Origin: Acidimicrobiales bacterium
GTDB lineage: Bacteria; Actinomycetota; Acidimicrobiia; Acidimicrobiales; Aldehydirespiratoraceae
DNA length: 64,000 nt
Reading direction: 5' to 3'
NCBI GenBank assembly: GCA_029246685.1
Contig: JAQWMR010000016.1
Span: 931,889-995,888, forward strand
Position numbers and translations under genes: made by a program. Below are positions 8,645-16,389 of the stretch, in pieces (position 1 is the first letter of the stretch; each line of letters starts with the position of its first letter). The notes under the pieces were generated by a model that made no database searches, had not been told where the DNA came from, and was given only the letters and a program-made list of their open reading frames with translations.

Positions 8645-9205
8645 TCAGTCGATCGGCTCCGCTGGGTAGGGGCGCCCGTCGAGCAACTCGCGATCACCAA
8701 TCGGAGCGTCGAGTTCGACGGTCATCGGAAACTCGAGTGGCGGGGTCGGGGCGAGGTTGCAGTCGAGCGCCTGCGGCCCGAATGGGCGGCGCAGCGCGGT
8801 GATCGCGATTGTCTCAATGGACTCCTCTAAGGCCACAGCTACATCCGCTGTCGTCGTATCGGGACAGGCTGAAGCGAGCACCACGACGTCGATCGTCGCG
8901 GCGGCGGAGTCCACACTGCCATCGAGCTGCCAGGACAGCATCACCATCCCGAACGGGTCGGCGCGGCTGAGTTGGCACCCGCTGCTATCTACCCAGTTCC
9001 ACTGGTCGCCCGTGCCGACGGTGGGGAGCGCAGCTCCCGTTTCACTGACGTAGAGCACGCGGCCGCCGGACCCGTACGCACGCCACCACCCGGTCGAGTC
9101 GTCAGGCGATAGAACGCCCGGGAACTCCGTCTGGTCGAACAGCACGTTCGATGGGTGGCCGTCGGTGTGGTCGTCAGCCGGCTCGTCGAACACCGCCGGA
9201 TCGCC
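8645..9205 (-). pseudogene. hypothetical protein, N-terminus missing
   Basis: Open minus-strand frame ending at 8645 with consistent codon bias, encoding an extracytoplasmic-looking acidic protein: GWWRAYGSGGRVLYVSETG, a Cys pair, and a C-terminal segment LGDREL-like (IGDRELLDGRPYP). No family recognised. The first in-frame start, GTG at 9193, lies where the opposite-strand fragment starts, and no signal peptide precedes it, so the 5' part appears to have been deleted together with that of the neighbour. Confidence 0.5.
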
Positions 9206-9433
9206 CGGGCGAGCGAGCCTCGCCTTCTCAGCGAGGCGCTGCTTGTTTCACTGGGCGACGCCGCATGGGTGCTTGGCACCGTCGTGGTCGTCGCCTCCGG
9301 CGTGCTCTCGACGACCGGCAACGTCGTCGCGATCGTCGTCGGTCTGGCGGTCGCGGACTTCGGCACGGCGCAGTTCGTGTTCCGGCCGAAAGCCCTTCGG
9401 GCGGACCGCAGCCCACAGCCCGTCGCCGCCTGA
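9180..9433 (+). pseudogene. fragment of a small membrane protein
   Basis: The frame ending at 9433 encodes two membrane segments (DAAWVLGTVVVVASGVL and VVAIVVGLAVADFGTAQFV) and a short basic tail. Small four-helix membrane proteins of this sort usually have two further helices upstream; here the sequence runs straight into antisense of the 8645-9205 gene. The first in-frame start (9155) gives a charged, non-membrane leader. Likely the surviving 3' half of a gene of unknown function. Confidence 0.5.
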
Positions 9434-9463
9434 GTGGACCGCACGTCCCGCTACGGTGGCGGA

Positions 9464-9934
9464 GTGGCAGAGCAGCAGTACCCGTCCGACGACGCACTCA
9501 TGGGCATCGCGATCGAGGAAGCCCGCCTCGCGGAGGCGCACGGCGACGTGCCGGTCGGCGCCCTGGTGGTCGTCGACGGACGGATCGTGGCTCGCCGTCA
9601 CAACGAGCGCGAGGCGTCGAACGACCCGACGGCGCATGCTGAGCTGCTCGCCGTCCGTGACGCAGCGGCGGCCGCCGAATCGTGGCGGCTCGAAGACGCA
9701 ACCGTCGTGGTGACGCTCGAGCCGTGCCCGATGTGCGCCGGCGCGCTGCAGCAGGCACGAGTGGCCCGCGTTGTCTACGGAGCGGCCGACATGAAGGCGG
9801 GCGCGTGTGGATCGCTCTACTCGCTCGGCAGTGACCCTCGACTGAACCACGAGTTCGAGACGACCCACTGCGTGCGCGAAGAGGAGTGCGCGGCACTTCT
9901 CACCGACTTCTTCGCCGCCCGCCGAGGAAACTGA
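9464..9934 (+). CDS. tadA: tRNA-specific adenosine deaminase
   Basis: Zinc enzyme converting adenosine-34 to inosine in the tRNA-Arg(ACG) wobble position. The 156-residue protein carries the deaminase signatures HAE (TAHAELLAV) and PCPMCAGA, with the Glu as proton shuttle and His and two Cys as zinc ligands. It also has the GACGSLYSL loop typical of TadA. GTG 9464 is chosen; an upstream GTG at 9434 would add residues unlike the family. It lies between the two tRNA-Ser genes, a common neighbourhood. Confidence 0.94.
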   Translation: MAEQQYPSDDALMGIAIEEARLAEAHGDVPVGALVVVDGRIVARRHNEREASNDPTAHAELLAVRDAAAAAESWRLEDATVVVTLEPCPMCAGALQQARVARVVYGAADMKAGACGSLYSLGSDPRLNHEFETTHCVREEECAALLTDFFAARRGN

Positions 9935-10862
9935 CCCGCGCCGCCCTGCTGTCAGCGATCGCCACCGGCCCGTCGTAGGCAACGCTGGCCAGCACGTAGG
10001 CCCGAAAGCCGGGCCCGACGTTGACCCCGAGGACGAGCTCGCCCACGCCGAGCCGATCGTCCTCGTGGATGAGCATCGATTCGAAGAAGTCACTGAGCCC
10101 ACCGCCGCCGGGCGACACGTCTCGGTAGCGATTCTCGTAGCCGGTCTCCGAAATCGGCACGAGCGTGTCCGGGTGAGCCTCACGCCAGTCGCCCCATGGC
10201 ATGTGAACGATCGGTTGCAGCTCGAGTTCGATCTCGCCGCCGGCGAGCGGACCCTGCAGGACCGTGCCATCGAAGTGCGTCCAGAGGGCGCCGGTCTGAT
10301 CATCGGTCATGACGAACAGGCCGTTGTAGAGACCGGACGCGTAGAACGTGTGTCTGGTGCCTTCGATGAGGGGATCGAACCCGACCCCTGAGGAACACAC
10401 CACTCAATAGGTGACGAGGTAGGGCTCCCCCGCCAGCGTCGTGTTGGCGACGTGGTGGTAGGTCATCTGTGAGATCGGGAACGCTTGCGCCTCGCCGGAG
10501 TCGAGGAGGATGCCCATCACGATGTCGTCGTGCTCGAGCCAAGTGACCTCGTCGGCCGTCACCATGACGGGATCGTTCAGCGGCTCGAAGCGCCGTATGC
10601 CGTCCGGGTCGGGTGCCAGGCCCGCCTCGTCGAACGTTTAGGCCGCGTCGGTGCCGCCATCGTCGGCCGCGCACTCGTTGGCCACACCGGTCTGGTCGCC
10701 CGGCGCGACCACGTCATCCGGGTCGACGGCACTCTCGGGAATCTCGTCGGCAGCCGACGTCGAGGAGTCGCCCGGCGCCACGACCGAGCCGTCGTCGCCG
10801 CATGCCGCCGCGAACAACGCGACGGCAGCGAGCAGCAGGACGATCCGGCGGCGATGGGCCAT
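9900..10862 (-). pseudogene. DUF3179-family lipoprotein with two in-frame stops
   Basis: One continuous minus-strand reading frame from ATG 10862 encodes a lipoprotein signal (LLLAAVALFAAAC), an acidic spacer and a DUF3179 domain: MTYHHVANTTLAGEP, the CSSGVGFDP box, ASGLYNGLFVMTD, GPLAGGEIEL, WGDWREAHPDTLV. The frame is broken by TAA (complement 10638-10640) and TGA (complement 10404-10406). The TGA falls in the segment where a Cys is expected (TY-stop-VVCSSG). The 3' end also looks shortened, running into the tadA stop. The family has no established function. Genuine decay seems more likely than read-through. Confidence 0.75.
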
Positions 10863-10976
10863 GCCCCCAGGGTAGGACCCGGGCAGTAAGCGATCAGTGA
10901 GACGACGGGTGCGGCCGAGGAGTGAGCGGCTTCGAATAGGTGGGCCGTGCGGATGCCCGCCGCTAACCTCGTCGAC

Positions 10977-11063
10977 GGAAGGTTGCCAGAGCGGACGAAT
11001 GGGGCGGCCTCGAAAGCCGTTGTGGCCTCCGGGTCACCATGGGTTCGAATCCCATACCTTCCG
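10977..11063 (+). tRNA. tRNA-Ser (anticodon CGA)
   Basis: An 87-nt class II tRNA. Acceptor arms GGAAGGT and ACCTTCC pair, the anticodon loop CCTCGAAAG reads CGA, a long variable arm is present, and the T-arm is GGGTTCGAATCCC. No CCA is encoded, unlike the tRNA-Ser(GGA) at 7320. It reads UCG codons and is followed at once by a strong terminator. Confidence 0.97.
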
Positions 11064-11066
11064 CTG

Positions 11067-11110
11067 CGGCCGCCGTCTGCCGGGATAACCCCTGGTAGAC
11101 GGCGGTTTTT
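11067..11110 (+). terminator. intrinsic terminator of tRNA-Ser(CGA)
   Basis: GC-rich inverted repeat: CCGCCGTCT-GCC pairs with GG-AGACGGCGG around a short loop and is followed by TTTTT (11106-11110). Classic Rho-independent structure directly behind the tRNA. Confidence 0.85.
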
Positions 11111-11231
11111 GCGTGTCTTCGGAGAGACGGAGAGATCGGCGCTCGTTCGAACTCCCGTGGCCATCTCAAGTCTGAAGTGAGATATCGCACTTTTCGTGGA
11201 ATCGGACGGGATCCTCGTGCGTCATACCGAC

Positions 11232-11651
11232 ATGATTCAAAAACTCAAGATGCTCCGCGTCCGTAACTCTTGGCCCGCAGCAATGCTCATTGGCCTGGCC
11301 GTCGTCCTCTTCGCTGCCGCGTGCGGCGACGGAGATTCAGAATTGAACGAGGAGCCGTCCGAGATTTGCGTCGCGGTCACCCCCGAGTGCGACGACACAC
11401 CGGAGAAGCCCGCCGAGGACTCAGGTGCTGAAGCTCCCGCGTCGATCTGTGCCGAGGGCACGCCCGACTGCAACGACGCGCTCGACCCCGACGCTGACAC
11501 TGACACTGAAGGCCCACTCTCAATTTGCGAAGAGGGCACGCCAGACTGCAACGACGTACTCGATGCCGACGCTGAAGGCCCAGCCTCGATCTGCGCCGAA
11601 GGCACCCCAGACTGCAACGACGCATTCGAAGCCGAGAGCAGCGGCGAGTAG
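11232..11651 (+). CDS. small lipoprotein with repeated Cys-pair motif
   Basis: A 139-residue exported protein of unknown function. ATG 11232 is chosen because a lipoprotein signal follows (LIGLAVVLFAAAC, lipidated Cys about residue 33). The mature part is very acidic and contains four copies of a unit of the form SIC-x4-TPDCND (first copy EICVAVTPECDD), separated by Asp/Glu-rich spacers. Each unit supplies two Cys five residues apart, suited to a disulfide or metal site. It is cell-surface attached. No enzyme domain is seen. Confidence 0.75.
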   Translation: MIQKLKMLRVRNSWPAAMLIGLAVVLFAAACGDGDSELNEEPSEICVAVTPECDDTPEKPAEDSGAEAPASICAEGTPDCNDALDPDADTDTEGPLSICEEGTPDCNDVLDADAEGPASICAEGTPDCNDAFEAESSGE

Positions 11652-12017
11652 AGCGACGCCGGTTTCAACCTTGGGCACAAATGGTCTGGGCTGAAGTAGC
11701 ACTCTGTGTGCTGCGATGCCCGGCGGATTGGGCCGCCACGAGGTACAGACTCCTCCTCTCTCACCTGGTCAGCGAGCTGCATTGGGGTTCGAAAGACATC
11801 CCATCGCTTCCGCAGCGAACCGCCGCCTGCCGGATCCCGGCAGGCGGCGGTTTTCGCGTGGTCTAAGACCTACACCGCCTCCGCCGACGCGCCTGAATCA
11901 CAGAAACCCGTACCCGCAAACCGGGTCAACTCCAAAGTACTGGCCTGCTCTAGCTGCAACGTCATCATCCGCGTCGCGGGAGTCATCGTTCAGCCAGGTC
12001 AGGAACGACGCGCGGTG
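11652..12017. other. 366-bp region without a recognisable gene
   Basis: No open frame here has family features or steady codon bias. It contains the strong hairpin at 11820-11854. The part at 11700-11820 has a GGTTCGAAA stretch that recalls a tRNA T-arm, but no acceptor or anticodon arm can be formed. Confidence 0.6.
11820..11854 (+). terminator. perfect 14-bp hairpin followed by TTTT
   Basis: Arms CCGCCGCCTGCCGG and CCGGCAGGCGGCGG pair perfectly around ATC and are followed by TTTTCG. It has the form of an intrinsic terminator and closely resembles the one behind tRNA-Ser(CGA), yet no RNA gene or intact coding sequence ends immediately upstream. It may mark a lost RNA gene. Confidence 0.7.
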
Positions 12018-12440
12018 TCAGGCGAGCTCGGGCACTGAGTCGTGGACCACCTGCCCGGTTTGGAGATGGTAGGAGAGGCCGTCGAGCGCCATACCGAATG
12101 CTTTCGTGAGCACGCGCTTGATCATCAATGCCCCGATGAGGGCTCCGAGAGGGCCGTACATCATCTTGTAGTCGACGGAGAACGTGACTTCGGTGGTATC
12201 AGCAGTCCGTTCGTTCATGCTGATAGTGATGACTGCCTCCTTCATCATCTGGGCTTCGGTCATCTCCATGGTGACGGATTCGCGGTCCTCCTGGGCGGTG
12301 ACAGTTTCAACGGCCCCGTTGCCGTCGTGGAATTCGACTCGGCGTGAGGCGCCGACACCGCTGTCGTGCTCGGACCGCACGGTCACCTTGGCAACATTCG
12401 GATGCCAGTCCTGCACTGACTTCAGAGGACCCTGTCCCGG
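12018..12440 (-). pseudogene. SRPBCC-family protein, 5' end missing
   Basis: The minus frame ending at 12018 encodes most of a START-like SRPBCC fold: DWHPNVAKVTVRSEHD, RRVEFHDGNGAVETV, then TTEVTFSVDYKMMYGPLG and the long C-terminal helix (ALIGALMIKRVLTKAF). The first strand and helix, about 25 residues including the usual start, are absent; upstream sequence (12440-12600) has no matching coding signal. A GTG inside the domain (just before DWHP) could initiate a shortened product. Ligand unknown. Confidence 0.6.
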
Positions 12441-12603
12441 CTCGCGAGCCCGAAAGGGTGCTCGCGACGGTCGGCTGAGACAGCCCGCCTCACGTACCAA
12501 CGCGATCACCGCCGTCTCCCGCCCGTCGCGGAGGCGGCGGTGCCGCGTTTGCTCTGACGGGCGGTGCCTGTCGTAGCAGAGCTGCAACATCTACCGTGCT
12601 GAT

Positions 12604-13728
12604 GTGCACGGCACCTTGACCTTCACGACGCCCGCTGATGTCGTCCCCGACGAGGAACGCCCGGGCCTGCGTCGGGCGCAGCCGAACTGGGAGGACGGCG
12701 CGGAGGGCGACGAGCACGTCTGCGAGCTGAACGACCTCACTGATCCTGAGACGACCGAGCCCGGGCTGGAGGCCGCTGGGTTTGAGACCGTCGACCTTTC
12801 CGACAACGCTGCGCTGCAGCAGGTGCTCGCCGTCGTCCGCGACGAGGACCAGATCTCGGAGGCTTCGGCCGCGGCGCTACGCGACAGTCTCACGGGCGTC
12901 GAATTCGGTTTGGCGAACGGCAAGACGCTGCGTATCGACGTCGTCGTGGACGACGGCCTGTTTCACCGTCGGTCCGGCCCGAACTGGCTCGATGTGAACC
13001 CGGGCGGCATCACCGGGACCAACGGACACAGCGGCGCGCAACATGTCCACGGCGATCAGGACGTCTTCGGCACCCCGCTTCGCCAACTCCTTGGCGGGGC
13101 CGCGCCCGACATGTTCCGCCATGCCACGCCGGACGGGCGCAACGACCATGCCGACACCTTTCTGCTCAACATCTGGATTCCTCTCCACGCGCCGGTCCAG
13201 CCTCTGGCGCTCATGGATCGCCGCAGCCTCGACGTCGAGCGTCATCAGCTTCGATACGGCCTCGTGGTCGACGGGTTCCTCGAACGCGACGAGGACGCGA
13301 CCGTCAACGACATCTGGTCGTTCCTCCACGACGAGGGCCAGCAGTGGTACATCCGAACCGACATGGGGCCGGATCAGGCCTACGTGTTCGACACCCTGGG
13401 GACACCGCACGGCGCCGCGGTTCTCCCCGGAGAGAACGCTGTCGAGGCGCTGTACCTGGCGCTGGGCCGCGCCTGCGACGCGATGGAAAACGGCGACGCC
13501 GATGCACTCCGGGCAGTCGTCGCGCAAACGCCGGCGCCACCGGTCGACGCCTCCGCAAGCGTGCGACGCTCAGGAGAGCGGATGGCCGATCTCCTCGCGG
13601 AGGCAACAATCATGCTGACGGAGTCGTCCGACAGCGCAGCGACCTGGGCCGCCAAAGCGCGCGACGCGATGGACGACGTCATCCGCCGGTCAGTCGAGAT
13701 GCGCTTGGTGGCCACGCTCGTCGACTGA
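12604..13728 (+). CDS. CmcJ/NvfI-like 2-oxoglutarate-type oxygenase
   Basis: A 374-residue protein resembling CmcJ/NvfI-type oxygenases, related to enzymes that hydroxylate or desaturate antibiotic and terpenoid precursors. Visible family features are the iron-binding-like QHVHGDQD segment (about residue 147), FLLNIWIPLHAPVQPLALMD (about 181-200), and WYIRTDMGPDQAYVFDTLGTPHGA (about 250) with the second His. The first 60 residues are poorly conserved, and the C-terminus extends past the domain as a helical tail. Start is GTG 12604, the first in the open frame. The substrate cannot be predicted and no biosynthetic cluster surrounds it. Confidence 0.65.
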   Translation: MHGTLTFTTPADVVPDEERPGLRRAQPNWEDGAEGDEHVCELNDLTDPETTEPGLEAAGFETVDLSDNAALQQVLAVVRDEDQISEASAAALRDSLTGVEFGLANGKTLRIDVVVDDGLFHRRSGPNWLDVNPGGITGTNGHSGAQHVHGDQDVFGTPLRQLLGGAAPDMFRHATPDGRNDHADTFLLNIWIPLHAPVQPLALMDRRSLDVERHQLRYGLVVDGFLERDEDATVNDIWSFLHDEGQQWYIRTDMGPDQAYVFDTLGTPHGAAVLPGENAVEALYLALGRACDAMENGDADALRAVVAQTPAPPVDASASVRRSGERMADLLAEATIMLTESSDSAATWAAKARDAMDDVIRRSVEMRLVATLVD

Positions 13729-13748
13729 CCGGGTCAGGGCGCAGAGGA

Positions 13749-14939
13749 TCAGGTGACGACGGCGCTCTCGCGCAGCGCGGCGATCTCGTCACCCATTCCC
13801 AACTCCGTGAGGATCTCGTCGGTGTGTTCGCCGAGGGCCGGCGACCCGCCTGTCAGCGCGGCGGGGGTCTGGGTGAAGTTCGCCGGGTGGCGAGGCATGC
13901 GGGTTCGGCCCACCAGATGATGGTCGACCTCCTCGAACATGCCGATCGCGACGGCGTGCTCGTCGCGGGTCAGTTGGTCGGGCGTGAGAATCATCGAGAA
14001 CGGCACCCGCTCGCGTTCGAAGCGCTCGGTCGCCTGCTCCATCGTGACGTTCGCCGCCATCGCGTAGACCATGTCCATGATCGGCGACAGCACCTCCCGG
14101 TTCTTGATCCGTTCGCCAACTGTGGCGACGCGGGGATCGTCCCAACCCTCGACATCGAGCGCCTTGCACATGCCAGCGAAGTCGTGGTCCGAGGTCGGGG
14201 TGACGATGCCCCAGCCGTCCAGGAACCGCATCGGCTGGAATCCGGCCACGAAGCTCGAGGCCTGGGACCCATCGGAGTCGAGCATGACTTCGTTGCCCGC
14301 GGCATCGGCCCAGAGGAACGACACGATGGCGTCTGCCATCGACATCTTCACGTGCTGTCCGCCGCGCCCCTGGGCCCGAGCGAACAACGCTGCGGTGACG
14401 GCCTGCGACGCGTAGAGAGCAGTCACCTTGTCAGCCACGGTCTGGCGAAGGAACGTGGGCACGCCATCGTCCGGGTCGGCCTGGTTCGCGGCGACGCCGC
14501 CGTACGCCTGCATCACCGTGTCGTAGGCACTGCGATCGCGGTACGGACCCTCATCGCCGAATCCAGAGAGCGACGCGTAGATCACGTCCGCGTTGTCGGC
14601 CTTCACGTCCTCGTAGCCGAGACCGAGCCGCTCCATCACCCCGGGCCTGAAATTCTCGATGACCACGTCGGCATCAGCGGCCAGACGACGGACGATCGCG
14701 AGCCCCTCCTCCGTCTGGATGTCCACGGCGATCGAACGCTTGCCGCGATTGCACACGAGGTAGAGCGCGCTCATGCCGTTGACCATCACGCCCACATAGC
14801 GGGCGATGTCGCCGATGCCCGGTCGCTCGACCTTCACGACCTCGGCACCCTGATCGGCGAGGAGCGCCGCCGCATATGGGCCGGTCAGCGCAATCGAGAT
14901 GTCCAGGACCTTGATCCCATGCATCGGTCCGTCGGACAC
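13749..14939 (-). CDS. CaiB/BaiF family CoA-transferase
   Basis: Class III CoA-transferase moving CoA between carboxylic acids. The 396-residue protein has the N-terminal LDISIALTGPYAAALLADQGAEVVKVE motif in two parts (GPYAAALLAD, GAEVVKVE), the RGKRSIAVD segment, ENFRPGVMERLGLGYE near residue 100 and a small C-terminal domain. Start is GTG 14939 with GAGGAGG seven bases upstream; the longer ATG at 14990 would run into the preceding gene. It lies 10 bp after an enoyl-CoA hydratase gene and is probably co-transcribed, so the pair may activate and hydrate an acid of unknown identity. Confidence 0.93.
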   Translation of the reverse strand: MSDGPMHGIKVLDISIALTGPYAAALLADQGAEVVKVERPGIGDIARYVGVMVNGMSALYLVCNRGKRSIAVDIQTEEGLAIVRRLAADADVVIENFRPGVMERLGLGYEDVKADNADVIYASLSGFGDEGPYRDRSAYDTVMQAYGGVAANQADPDDGVPTFLRQTVADKVTALYASQAVTAALFARAQGRGGQHVKMSMADAIVSFLWADAAGNEVMLDSDGSQASSFVAGFQPMRFLDGWGIVTPTSDHDFAGMCKALDVEGWDDPRVATVGERIKNREVLSPIMDMVYAMAANVTMEQATERFERERVPFSMILTPDQLTRDEHAVAIGMFEEVDHHLVGRTRMPRHPANFTQTPAALTGGSPALGEHTDEILTELGMGDEIAALRESAVVT

Positions 14940-14949
14940 GCTGCCCTCC

Positions 14950-15771
14950 TCAGTCCTCGAAGACCGGCGGGCGGCCTTCTTTGCGGGCACGCACGCCCTC
15001 TTCGAAGTTCTTGGTGGTCATGCGCACGAAGAGCTGGGTGTGGGTCTCCATCTCGATGGCGGCCCGGAGGCTGCCCATCTCGAGACCGGCCCACATGGTG
15101 CGCTTGGTGAGCGCCGTGCCCTGCGTGCTCCAACCGTTGATCTGGCCGGCGAGATCGAGCGCCTCGGTGAGCAGCTGATCGTCGGGGACGACCCGTGAGA
15201 CGAGGCCGATGGCGGCCGCCTCGTGAGCGTCGACGTCGCGGCCGGACAGCATGATCTCCATCGCCCGCGAGGAGCCGATGGCCCGAGGCAGCAGGAAGCT
15301 GAGGCCGAGCTCGGTGGCTGTCAGGCCGTTGTTGATACCGGCAGCGCGGAAGTACGCCGACTCGCCCGCCAAGCGAATGTCGGCACCGAGCGTGAGGCAC
15401 ATGCCGCCACCGATGGCTGCTCCGTTGATCGCGCAGATCACCGGCTGGGGCATCCGCTGCATCGCCGGGACGAGATCGGCGAGAACGGACATCGCCTTCG
15501 TCGCGATCCGCGTGAGCGTCATCCCCTCGATGTTGGGAGGCGGCCCGCCCTCACTACTGGTGTCCGCTCCGGAGCAGAACCCCCGACCGGTGCCGGTCAG
15601 GACGACGGTGTGGGTGTCGTTGTCGGCACCGACCTCCTCGAACGCCTCGTGCAGCGGGACCATCAACTCGAAGGCCATCGAGTTCATCCGCTCCGGCCGA
15701 TTCATCGTGATCACCGCCGTGTGCGGACGGGGTTTGTCGATGAGAATGAGGTCGTCTCGTTCGCTGGACAT
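14950..15771 (-). CDS. enoyl-CoA hydratase/isomerase family protein
   Basis: Crotonase-fold enzyme, 273 residues, acting on acyl-CoA. It shows MNRPERMNSMAF, the oxyanion-hole region GRGFCSGADTSSE (about 67-79), INGAAIGGGMCLTLGADIRLA (about 113-133) and GLTATELGLSFLLPR. The Glu that acts as base in hydratases is present in ATELG. ATG 15771 is preferred to 15819, which lies too far upstream and overlaps the divergent fragment at 15795. Operonic with the CaiB gene downstream. Confidence 0.92.
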   Translation of the reverse strand: MSSERDDLILIDKPRPHTAVITMNRPERMNSMAFELMVPLHEAFEEVGADNDTHTVVLTGTGRGFCSGADTSSEGGPPPNIEGMTLTRIATKAMSVLADLVPAMQRMPQPVICAINGAAIGGGMCLTLGADIRLAGESAYFRAAGINNGLTATELGLSFLLPRAIGSSRAMEIMLSGRDVDAHEAAAIGLVSRVVPDDQLLTEALDLAGQINGWSTQGTALTKRTMWAGLEMGSLRAAIEMETHTQLFVRMTTKNFEEGVRARKEGRPPVFED

Positions 15772-15794
15772 GATGGAGGGCACCCTAGGACGCA

Positions 15795-16386
15795 ATGTCC
15801 ATCGATTCCGATTCGTCAACCCTCGCCGAGATCGACCTCACGGATGCGTCCGTGTGGGAGCAGGCGGCCCCCCACGACTGGCTCGACCGGCTCCGATCCG
15901 AGTCGCCCGTCCACTGGCACGACGCTCGACGACCCGTCCCCGTCCTTCGTGGGATGCCGCCAGCAGCACCACCTCACCCGGGCGGACACGTTGACGGAGC
16001 TGACGAGCGGCCGCGCCGGGCTGGCCGTCGTCATGGACGATCACACTCACTACCGCGTGGAGGTCGACGCGGAGCAGATCTCCGCGATCGTTCGGATCGG
16101 GCCGGTCGAGCAGGTCCTCGGCCGCGCGCCGCGCCCGCCGAGCCCGACGGAACTCGTGATCGAGACGACGGCCGGCGCCCTGGGCCCGGACCAGGTGCGC
16201 CTCGGCTTCACGAACGAGGCCGGCGACCTCGTAGAGCTGGCACGCCCGGACGGGCGCTATCTGTCGACCGAGGTGACCACGGGGTTTATCGGCCGCGTCA
16301 TCGGCGTATACGCGAGCGGTGGCACCGCGGTGTTCGATCGGTTCCGACTCACTCCGGCCGACACGGGCGATCGCAACGCCGGATAG
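15795..16386 (+). pseudogene. fusion scar: P450 N-terminus joined to GH43 C-terminus
   Basis: From ATG 15795 about 43 residues match the N-terminus of a bacterial cytochrome P450 (LTDASVWEQAAPHDWLDRLR, then SPVHWHD). Near 15922 the P450 signal ends. A different frame then encodes about 150 residues of the C-terminal beta-sandwich found in GH43-type beta-xylosidase/arabinosidases (DDPSPSFVGCRQQHHLT, GRAGLAVVMDDHTHYRVEV, GRYLSTEVTTGFIGRVIGVYA) up to 16386. The two parts are out of frame, so no complete product exists. Best explained by a deletion that removed the rest of both genes. Confidence 0.75.
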
Positions 16387-16389
16387 GAC

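Noticed and set aside
11700..11820. Possible third tRNA ahead of the hairpin at 11820
   Set aside because: A GGTTCGAAA stretch and a following strong terminator look suggestive, but no acceptor stem, anticodon arm or D-arm can be folded.
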